The notes below the pieces were generated by a model. The model was not told where the DNA came from. It made no database searches and saw nothing but the letters and a program-made list of their open reading frames with translations. Shown here piece by piece: positions 55,043 through 64,000 of a DNA stretch of 64,000 nucleotides. The position numbers and the translations under genes are program-made. Source of the DNA: Microbotryomycetes sp. JL201 (lineage: Eukaryota; Basidiomycota; Microbotryomycetes); NCBI GenBank assembly GCA_033819885.1, contig JAQYUZ010000019.1, positions 1 to 64,000 on the forward strand, written 5' to 3'. Numbering within the stretch: position 1 is the first letter of the stretch; each line of letters starts with the position of its first letter.

Positions 55043-58000
55043 CTACTGTGCCGCCAGCTTGTCAAAGGCAGCCAAGAGCTGCTCTCGGCCATATTCAACC
55101 TCTTCTTCACCCTCGTCGCTCTCCATCGTCTTTGCCATGTCTTCGAGCTCGGCTCGGCTAGCACCAGCGCCGAGCAACAGTTGACACTGTGAACATACAA
55201 TGTCAATTGGAGCACTCGGGTCTGCACTGGTCAAGTTCGACTCACAGCAAACTTGTACGCGTTGGGCACATCAACAGCGACATCAACGATGCCGTTGATG
55301 GTCGGCCGCAAGGCGTTAATCAATCCGTCGTGCGAGATAATGCTCTTGCTAACGGCTTCGGCAAACAACGACCTGGTAACGTTGACATCGTCGTCCTTCT
55401 TATCCAACGCGGCATCTGCCAGCGATTTGATGAGGAACGGGCGATGCTCTGCAGGCAGAGCTTCGATCGACAAGACACCTTCCTGAACATTCTTGACAGA
55501 AAAGAACTGGTGCAAAGAAAAGACAACACCAGCGTGAGTATATCTCAGTGTTTCGCGACATTGGACAGTATCAGCCTCACCTCTTTGACACTGTTGCCCG
55601 CTCTCCGCTCGGCCTCTGCTCGAGACAAGCTTGACGCGTTCGGGTCAATCGCACCATCGTCGTCATCTTCTTCCTCCTCTGCCTCTTCCTCTTCCTCGCC
55701 TTCTTCGCCGTCGAGTGGCTTTGACCGAGGCTTGAGCTGCAACTTTGGTCGCTGAGACTCTTCCGCCGCAGGCTCGGACGACTCTCCCGATCCGCTCAGC
55801 AAAGCAAACGGATTGCTTGGCGTCGGAGGCCGAGCTGCCTCCTTTGCCTTCTGGCGAGCTTGGAAAGCTCCAGAAGGACCCAAAAAGTTTGATCCACCAA
55901 GATCTCGGACTTTGCCAAATGCCGTCAAGTCGCCGGCTTTTGCAGGTCGTTGAACAGGTGCGCTCCATCCTTCTGAACCTGCTGCAGGAACGCCAAAGTT
56001 GTCTCGGCCTTGACCTCGTCTTGAATTTGGTCGCGAGAGCTGGTCGTGCATTCTCGGCAAGCCCTTGCCACCTGACGAGGCAACGCGGCGAGCCGACTCG
56101 TCGGCCTCTCGTTGTGCCTGGAGCCCGGGACCCAATGTCAGATTGTCAAGGTACAGCAACACCGATTCTGAGACCACTGACATCTGCGTGCACTTGAGAA
56201 ATGAGCTTGGGTCCTTGCTGAGTCTTCTTGTTGTGCCAGCCAGCCCTTCGCAGATCGACAACGTCCTGCAGGACATGAATTGACAGGACCAGCCAGCCGC
56301 CAATCAGCACATAAACATCAGACCTCTGAACAGCAATACTGACCATGATCATGAACTTGATGCGAGATGTCACCTTTGGACTGTTTGCAATCTCGTTCAT
56401 TCGATCAAAGTAGACCCTCATGTGCGCCTTTGCCTTATCGTTGTCCAATTTACCACCGACAGTCGTCAACAACCTCGTCAATGATTCTACATCCTCCTCG
56501 TCAGGGTCTGCGGTGTTTGCGAGCAACTTGCGGATGCACTCGTGCATAATACGCTCCGTCAACATGGACAACTTGTACAATTCTCCGATGAACCTGACCA
56601 AACCGAGACCTCGTCGCTTGGCCTTTTGCGCGGCGTAATACTCATCTGACATGAGTTCGACCTCCTTTGTCGGTTGTGCGTTCTTGCCCGCTGCCTCTTG
56701 CTCGGCGGCGTCGTTCGCTTCCTTCTTGGCCTTGTCTGAAGCGGCTGTGGCGGCGGCAGCGGCAGCAGCCGTCTCTGTCGCCTTCCATCCAGCCTCGAAA
56801 TCTTCTTGGCAACGGTTGAGCAAATATTTGCGGAACAAAGCGCCGCCAGAGAACGGTTTGCCTTCAGCATCTTTGACAGATTCATCCATGACTTGGGGAG
56901 AAATCTTTTCCATGATCTTGCGGCACAAGCGCGCATACATTTCCGAAAAGTTGGCTTCATCCGTCGCCTTTTCGAAAATAAGGGCAATAACTTGACGCAA
57001 GATGCGTCCGTCAGTTTCGTCCTTACTTTTGTCGGCCCATTCGATAATTTGATTCGAAATCGACTCGAACCTTTCAAGCGTGAGCTTGTTGAGCAAAGCC
57101 TTGACCTTTCGTTGAACAAGTTCGAGCGAGTTCGAGTCCAGAGTCTGGCCTCCAGCGACAACCGAAGGAACCCAACCTGTCTCTGACCGAGGCGCGAGCG
57201 TCGCGTTCTCAAAGCCTTCGCCTGTGACGTGCTTATCGCCACCGCGTCGGCCTCCGCCACCTTCTTCTTGTCGTCTCTTGCCACCTCTGCTGCTGGTCGT
57301 TCGACCACCAGCAGGCACAAAGCCGCCCATACCGCTCTGACTCGATGTGCGAGACATGGATCCAGGTCGGCCCGAGAACGCGCCAGAGGACGATCGACCG
57401 AGCGACGCAGCAAAGCGAGCTTCGCTCGTGCCGAGCGGCGCCTGACCGAAATTGCCCATGCCTCCGAAAGCACCACCGACGCCTCCTCCGCTCGTGCTGC
57501 GGCCGAGACCGCCAGACGAGCCAGATCGAGAAGGACCGGGAGGGCCCATAGGAGACCGTCTGTTGCCACCGAACGAGCCTCGTCCGCCAACATCTGCGCC
57601 GGCGTCCACCATACCGATAGACTCGAGGTTAGGCAGATTTTCAGGTCGCTCGACGCAGACGTTCATGAACTGCATCAAGAACTCGCGGTCGTAGCGGTAC
57701 TTGCCAGGCTCAGCGCCAGCGTTAAGCTCGGCCCTGGGCGATTTGATATTTTCTGGATAGGATACGGCATTCAGATTGTCGATCGGTCGAGCTGTGCTCA
57801 ACGGAGACGGACCAGCAGCAGCCTTTGGCTTGTCTTCCGTCGCGGCCGATTCCGGTCCGGGCGTATCAGCACGTTGGACATCATCGACCACGCCCTCCTC
57901 TTTCTTGAGGGCTTCGACAGCACCAGCCGCAGGTTTGTCTGCAGCGTCGTTCCCGTCCAGTGCAGCATTTGCCCTTGCGTCTTCGGCAGCCTTTGCCTTT

Positions 58001-60081
58001 GTTTCTTCGGCAGCCTTTGCTTCGTCTTGCTTCTCTTTCTCAAGCTGGGCAGCTTTTGCGTCATCTGCCTCTTTTCGTCGAGCTTCTTCTTCAGCTTCGG
58101 CTTTTCGCTTTTCTTCTTGCTCGGCAGCGGCCTTTTTTGCTTCCGCGTCGGCCTTTTCTTTTGCAGCAAGCTCCTCTTGCTCTTTTTTGACGGCAGCAGC
58201 AGCCGCTGCTTCTTCCTTTGCCTTTTTCTTGGCAGCTGCTTCGTCTTCTTCAGCCTTCTTTTGAGCGGCCGCGGACTCCTCTTCAGCCTTTTTCTTGTCG
58301 GCAGCTGCGGCAGCTGCTTTCTCATCAGCCTTCTTCTTGGCTTCGGCTTCGGCTGCGGCAGTGGCAGCCTTCTTTTCGTCTTCGGCTGAGGCAGCAGCAG
58401 CAATAGCAGCGCCTCCGCCGGCGGCCTTTGCTAGCCTCTCCTTTTCTTCTGCAACCTCTTTAGGATTCCGAATCTTGATGGCGGCGTTTTTGCGAGGCGT
58501 AGGCGTAAACGTGCCAGAGTCCAGGCCAGAAGGCTTGAACTCTGAAGCATTGATTGCACTTGACAAGGCCCTCAACGGAGTCGAGCCGAGCGCCGCGGGT
58601 GCGTAAGGGTTTGCGCCGGACGGCAAATTCTGAGCTTGTGGCTGAGGCGACGTCATGTTGGTGTAGTGCGATCCGGTCGTAGCAGACGCGATTGAAGGCG
58701 AAGGCGAAGTTGGAACGCCGGATGAGGAAGTAGGACCGCTCGCGGCAGGCGTGCGACCGCCCGCCGAAGGGGTGGATGCGCCGCTGTTATTGAACGAGGG
58801 TCCGCCAGGTGTTCCTTGACCATACCCAGCATATCCGTACGGACTATAGAATTGTTGACCGTATTGTCCGTACGCCGGCTGCAGAGCACGGCAAGACTTG
58901 GGATGTCAGAGCCCAAGACTCGAGGCTAAGCGATGAGAAACTCGAGACTTACCTGACCCTGCCAATGTTGCGCGTACATCATTGACGGCGCTCCTGCGAC
59001 CGAAACATTCGGCATGCGAGGGCTCGTCGGACCAGCGAATTGAGGACGAGCGCCAGCTTGTCGCTGTCCGGGGGGTGCTTGCATGACCGGGCTGCCGACG
59101 TAGGATCCAGGTCGGGAACCTGGTCCAGACGCCGGCTGTTGAGGCGTAGATCCTGGGTAGGATGAACCGTTCGGAATCGCTTGCGAAGGCGTCTTGCCCG
59201 GTTGGCCAGGGAATGGTGACGAAGCTTGACCGGCGTATGCAGCCTGTGCGAGCATGGGCTGGAACGACGGTGAATGTGACGCAAATTGCTGGGGCTGTTG
59301 TTGCTGTGGCTGAGATTGCGGCACAAACGCCGGTGAAGGCTGCTGGCGAGGAGCGAACGCGGCTGAAGACGAAGACAGACCGTGAGCTGAGGGGACAGGA
59401 GACGGTGTCGGCTGGGGCGACCTGGCCTGTGATGCCGGCGACGACGTTGCCGCTGCGCCTCCGCCTCCGCCAGTAAAGAATGCGTGCATGTTGATTGCGG
59501 GCTTTGCACCGCCACTAGTTCCAGCGGGGACCGTCCCGAACGATTGCGGGTTGCCGCCGTTGAACTTTGGAGGTGCAGCAGGCGATGACGACAAGACTGC
59601 GTTCTTGTCGTTGACGTTGCCGAAAGAAACGGCTGCAGAGGACGGGGAAGGAGCGAGAGACAACGAAGAGTGAGCTGTCCGACCCGTGACCGCCAAGCGT
59701 ATGCGGTCTCGCAGCAATGAACTCACAGTTGTCCTTGGCAGCTTGCGGCAGATTGACCGGGCCGCCTGCCGGCTTGTTGGTACCAGAGACAGGCTTTTGT
59801 GCGTTTGTCGCTGTCGGGCTCGTGGCGACGGCGGCCATCGCTGCTGCGGCTGGGGTCGACTGGCTGGTCTGGCCGATGTGTGCCGGACCTGCGTCTTTAC
59901 CGTTGACTGCTGCCGGACTCGGCTTTGACTTTGAAGCTGCCGCGGCGTAGTTTGAAGGGCCGCCCTTGAACGCTGGGATCGGCTGAACCGTGTACTGGTT
60001 CTTGCGCGGTGGGGCCGCCTGCTGTTGTTGCTGGCTGCTGGTCGAGGGCTGAGTGCCCTTTTGGTTTTGATCTGCGCTCAT
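55043..60081 (-). CDS. Translation initiation factor eIF4G with MIF4G and MA3 domains
   Basis: Scaffold that binds eIF4E, eIF4A and poly(A)-binding protein in cap-dependent initiation. The start at 60081 (MSADQNQKGTQPSTSSQQ) opens a long Gln/Pro/Ser-rich N-terminus. Exon joins seen: DN to SVSFGNVNDKN across 59640-59729; QHWQGQ into a Tyr/Gly-rich part; FMIM to DVVDLRRAGWHNKK over a 78-nt open in-frame intron near 56268-56345; HAD to AQREADESARR near 56120-56185. A highly charged Ala/Lys/Glu coiled region (about 57930-58440) precedes the eIF4E-binding-type YDREFLMQFM. The MIF4G domain runs from KVKALLNKLTLERFESIS to KFMIM and ends at GPKLISQVHAD. C-terminal MA3-like helices lie after an acidic run (VLSIEALPAEHRPFLIKSL). 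Total about 1450 residues. Homologous to yeast TIF4631/TIF4632. Confidence 0.93.
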
Positions 60082-60729
60082 AGTCTGAGTGCAATCGAGC
60101 GCGCGGCTTCACTCTCGGACGTCACGCGTTTTTGAGCGGTGACGACGACGAGGAGCGGGAACAGAGAGCTCAGCAGAGCAATTCGGGGACACGCTACTGG
60201 ACCGCCGAGTGCAAAGGTGCGCTGCGAAGAGAGGCGGACGTGCGTACGCGCGGCAAAAAAACCGTCGGTGGGTTTTTGCGGCGAGCAAGCGAGCGAGATG
60301 CAGGCACGAGCGACAGCTGACACACAGTCAAGCGTGCAGTCTGTCCTTTAGATTTCGACTACCGTGTGGCGTCGGCGGGGGAGATGGGCAGGCGAGACGA
60401 CTGGCGGCGCAGTTGCGTCAGTTTGCGCTCTCGAACGATCACAAGCACACGGGCCGATGCACACGCGTGTTGCATGCAAGCATGTCGTGCACGATACGAC
60501 TCACCTCTGCTGTCAGTCCTTTGGGAGCAAGGGACCGAGTGCCGACGACCGTGACTAGAGACGGTCGCGGATTGCACAAAGACAAGCAACGGTTGAGACA
60601 AATTTTGTAATTGCAATTCATTCCGCACAAAAGGGCTTGGCGCACCGGCCTGTCTCTCCTTTTTCCTCAAGTTTCTACACAGCTGTACACAAAATTTACG
60701 CCTTTTCGGCCAGTCACTTGCGTTCGCCC
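60082..60729. promoter_or_regulatory. Upstream region of the eIF4G gene, 648 bp
   Basis: Lies between the eIF4G start and the stop of the branching enzyme gene, both on the minus strand. It must hold the eIF4G promoter and leader and the branching-enzyme 3' end. Open frames on the plus strand have no family features. No tRNA-like fold was evident. Confidence 0.5.
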
Positions 60730-63700
60730 TCAATGCTTCAACACCTGGACCGTGCGCGCTGGCAGATACAGCTGTGTGCAAGATGGCAAACCGTAACTTG
60801 AGCATCTTAGTCACTATGTCCAAAACTTGTCGGAACTGACCTGCAACCAATTCTTGCGACCGTTCCACTCCATCGGAGTCGTGAAATGGTGCACAGACTT
60901 GTCGATGCGCTCATGGCCACCAAACTGCTTGTCATCAGACGACAAGACAACCGTATATTCGCCGGCCCAGTCGGTACCAATGCGATAGTCTGTGAACGAA
61001 TTTGAGGGGTGGAAGTTGAACACCCACAGCAAGTCGCCTCGCTCAAACACGACGACTTTGTCAACCTGCCACACGAGCAAGCGGTTCGAGGACAAGGAAG
61101 GACGTGAGCATGAGTAGAATCCGAGAAAAAAAAGAGAAACACAGACAGACCTCGTGCTTGAGCGACACGTACGTCGGCGATGACAACCACTTGTACTCGT
61201 CCTCGAGCAAGTTCATTGCCGCATCAAAATTGTTCAAGTACTTGTACCTCAACAAGTGGTCATCGACGAGGTTGAATTGGCGACGTGCATGCTGGTAAGA
61301 ATCGTTGTTGCCGGCGCGAGGAAAGTCGAGCCATTCGGGATGGCCAAACTCGCTAGACGAGGTCAAACAGAATAGCGTCAGTTCCACCTATGCACAGATT
61401 CGCCACCTAGGAACCACGAGAGGGACTCACTTGCCCTCAAAATTGAGGTAGCCTTCTCCTCCAAGCGCGTGCGTCAGCAGGCTACACAAGCACAATCCAG
61501 AGGTCAGAACACTGGACCGTAGTTGCCCACACACAGTCAACGCGCACGCACCGAATCATTTTGTGCAATGCCATACCACGATCAATGATTACCGTCAACT
61601 CGGTCAAATCCGACATGTTCGTGTACATCTCCTTATCCATCAACCAGAACGCCAAAGTCTTGTCGCCAACCAGAGCCTGGTCATGGCTCTCGCAGTAACA
61701 GATATTCTTTTCTTTCCATCGTCGGTTCGTCAAAGTGAACGTAATGTTGCCCATCTCCCAGCTCTCGTCGGACGTGCTTTCCTTCAACAGCTTGATCCAC
61801 ATGTCAGGCACCGCCATCGCTAGGCGGTAATCAAAGCCGATGCCTCCTTCGGCAACAGTTCGACACAGTGCCGGCATGCCAGACACGTCTTCAGCGATGG
61901 TCGTGCATCCTGGGTACAATTCGTGCAACATCGTGTTGGCCTATTCGCCCCGTCCCGTCCGTATGAAGATAGTCAGCGCAATGTCTGTCAAGGCAAACTC
62001 GGATTTGACGCGAGACGCACAAGCATGAGGTATACGAGTGCCTCGTAATCGACAGAGTCGCCAAAGTACTCGTGATAGCCGCCGGAGAATCCCGTACCGA
62101 TACCGTGATGCAGATACATCATTGATGTGACGCCGTCAAACCTGAAACCGTCAAAGTTGAATTCGTCCATCCAGTATCTCAAATTTGACAGCAAGAACCT
62201 CAACGTCTCGTGATGGCCGTAGTTGAACAAGCGAGAGTCCCAAAGTTCGTGACGTCCTTTACCGCCAGAGTGGAAGTAATGGTGGTCAGATCCGTCAAAC
62301 ATGTTCAGGCCGTCTTCCGAGTTGTTTGAAGCATGCGAATGAACCACGTCGAGCAAAACTGTCAGGCCCATGCCGTGGGCAGTGTCGATGAGCTCCATGA
62401 GCTCCTCAGGTGTGCCTGGCAGTTGGTGCAGCAAGGTCAACGAGGGCGTTTCTAGCATCTGTCAGATGGTATGACGCACCGTAGCGACTGGATGCGGCAA
62501 AGAAACTGGTGATCTGATAGCCAAACGATGCGTAGTAAGCATGCTCCATGATGGCCCTGCGGTGGCACACTCGTGAGCCAGATCGATTACATCGTGCCGG
62601 TACTCGAGACGTACATGAGCTGGATGGTGTTGTAGCCGAGCTTTTTGATTCGTGGCAGGACGTCACGCGTAAACTCTTTGTACGTTGCGATTTTTGGCTC
62701 TGGGGAAGAAATGCCGACTGGATGTCCCACGTCAGTTGAAGCTTGACGGAAGGTAGCGCTGAGTGGGTGTAGCTTGCCATGTGCCTCGTACACTTTGACG
62801 GCTCGGGGTGTTGGGGGCCGTGGATGCTTGAATTTATACTTTTCTGGAGGGTTCCAGAAAACGGCGTCGTATACAGGGGACACTGTAAGATCTTGAACGA
62901 CGCGCCTAATTGCAGTGTCGGTGCCGTTCAGTGTTTTTTCTGCGTGTGAAAGTGAACAAGAACAACTGACGTGATCCAAGCAGGCACGCGCTCGATACGC
63001 TGACCACCGGGGATTGTCATTGACACCTGGATCAAATTGCTCGTTAGGCTCAAAGTCCAGGAAGGCTGCTTTTGACCGTCTTGGTTCGCCACTTGCCTTC
63101 ACTTTCGTATTGTGCGGGATTGCTGGCTTGCCGTTGACCGCGGGTATCGTCACTTGAAAGGTGCCAAATGCATCCTTCTTCATTGGATTGGCTGACCTGT
63201 CCCAGTTGTCTGTCACGCGGGGCGAAAAAAAGAGCAAAAACAGAGAGGTCAGGCTCCCCGCAGCTGAACCCAATCTGGGTCGTCCGAACTGACTGAATTC
63301 GCCAATCAATGCGGCCGTTTCGGCATTTGGTGCCCATTCGCGATAGACAATGTCTCCATTTGGTTGAGCATGGATGCCGTAATTTTTGTAGCTTTGTGTA
63401 AACTTGTCAAAGCCGCCTTCGGATTCGTTGATGCGCTTGACCCAGTCGTCAAAAATGGAGTTTCTAAGGGGATGACAGGGCGGTGGTGGTGTCAGAGGCG
63501 GCACGGTGTGTGAGTCAAGAGTGTGCCTACCTGTGCTTGATGGCGCCCTCGAATGGTTCGAGGCTGCAGATGGGCGAGAGTGACGACACGAAGGCAACCG
63601 AAGAGAGCTGTCAGCTCGAGAATGGGAAGCAGTCTGGCGGCAGAGACTGACTACGAGTCTTCTCTGATGACTGCGTAAGGCGAGGGCTCCTTGGCGGGCG

Positions 63701-63731
63701 GGGCCGGCTGAGCTGCAGCGGCTGTCGCCAT
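60730..63731 (-). CDS. GLC3: 1,4-alpha-glucan (glycogen) branching enzyme
   Basis: GH13 enzyme that makes alpha-1,6 branches in glycogen. The start at 63731 ([20 protein letters not shown]) leads through a 77-nt exon 63655-63731, exon 63531-63563 ([11 protein letters not shown]) and on to [20 protein letters not shown]; the last exon is about 60730-60770, coding for [13 protein letters not shown]. Seen: the CBM48 part with [28 protein letters not shown] with [14 protein letters not shown], then the catalytic core: [11 protein letters not shown], nucleophile Asp in [16 protein letters not shown], acid/base Glu in [12 protein letters not shown] and the third Asp in [29 protein letters not shown] and the C-terminal beta domain follow. 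Many introns; length is about that of the yeast enzyme (700 aa). Acts opposite to GDB1 in glycogen turnover. Confidence 0.96.
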
Positions 63732-64000
63732 CAGATTCGTTTCGTTTTAAAAGTGGGGCGTCGCAAACACGTCAGACCGAGCCAAACAAGGTCAAAAGTC
63801 GAGGTCGAGCACGCAAGGTTAGCTCTTTGGTGTCGAATGTGAGGGCTAGCACAAATTGGGCACGCCGTCAGCAGGGTAACAGAGGGGAGACTTAGCGCAA
63901 GATCGATGAGCGCAGCCGCTGACCCGTGTCCCGTGCGAACGACTCGCGGCGCCCCAGATACCGTCTACCGAGTCGACCGGGGCGTCAATACTGATAGTAT
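63732..64000. promoter_or_regulatory. Window-edge region upstream of the branching enzyme gene
   Basis: 269 bp with no gene recognised. It should include the branching enzyme promoter. Confidence 0.4.

Noticed and set aside
57229-58389. Plus-strand open frame of about 386 codons opposite eIF4G
   Set aside because: It mirrors the Ala/Lys/Glu-rich coiled region of eIF4G and consists of Ser, Phe and Leu runs; no sign of a real protein.
60082-60729. Possible RNA gene upstream of eIF4G
   Set aside because: I looked for a tRNA-like T-arm and paired stem and saw none.

Overview
The window is nuclear DNA from a fungus, most likely a basidiomycete with a compact genome. The evidence is dense protein-coding content on both strands, many short introns (mostly 55-80 nt), a DUF6534-type seven-helix protein, a HAK-type potassium transporter, LYS2 (the fungal alpha-aminoadipate route to lysine) and a single-gene Crypton-like tyrosine-recombinase element. 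I cannot name the species. The first ~110 bases are a G run followed by a T run and look like a contig end.

Layout. 1-575: low-complexity end and a possible 5' fragment of a gene running off the contig. 575-6179 (-): LYS2 and a small cysteine-rich membrane protein. 6619-10113 (+): GPI13. 10218-14821 (-): NPY1-type Nudix hydrolase, an unrecognised disordered protein, and PCC1. 14883-15947 (+): FAU1. 16069-17455 (-): steroid 5-alpha-reductase-family membrane enzyme. 17701-22966 (+): TMA16 and BUD6. 23150-25252 (-): secreted LPMO-like protein. 25935-30461 (+): Apd1-like protein and HAK potassium transporter. 30840-32813 (-): amino acid transporter. 33078-33947 (+): unrecognised protein. 34427-37586 (-): Crypton-like recombinase, open over three exons. 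37772-40880 (-): EFR3. 41494-43528 (+): branched-chain 2-oxoacid dehydrogenase E1 alpha. 43626-49126 (-): glycogen debranching enzyme. 49331-51350 (+): mitochondrial GatA/HER2. 51474-53310 (-): DUF6534-like protein. 53866-54804 (+): oligoribonuclease. 55043-60081 (-): eIF4G. 60730-63731 (-): glycogen branching enzyme.

Most genes are housekeeping and share no single pathway. The debranching and branching enzymes of glycogen both lie here about 12 kb apart; BUD6 and EFR3 act at the cell cortex; TMA16 and eIF4G belong to ribosome assembly and translation; BCKDH E1 alpha, GatA and oligoribonuclease are typically mitochondrial. Divergent pairs with short shared promoters are common; PCC1 and FAU1 start codons are only 61 bp apart.

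The most unusual things I see are the coding-intact Crypton-like element, and a high share of introns with a GC rather than GT donor: 11 of about 75 introns I resolved by reading frame and homology. I found no convincing undescribed multi-gene system. Exon joins were worked out by hand from frame, splice motifs and family conservation; all are inferences without transcript support.
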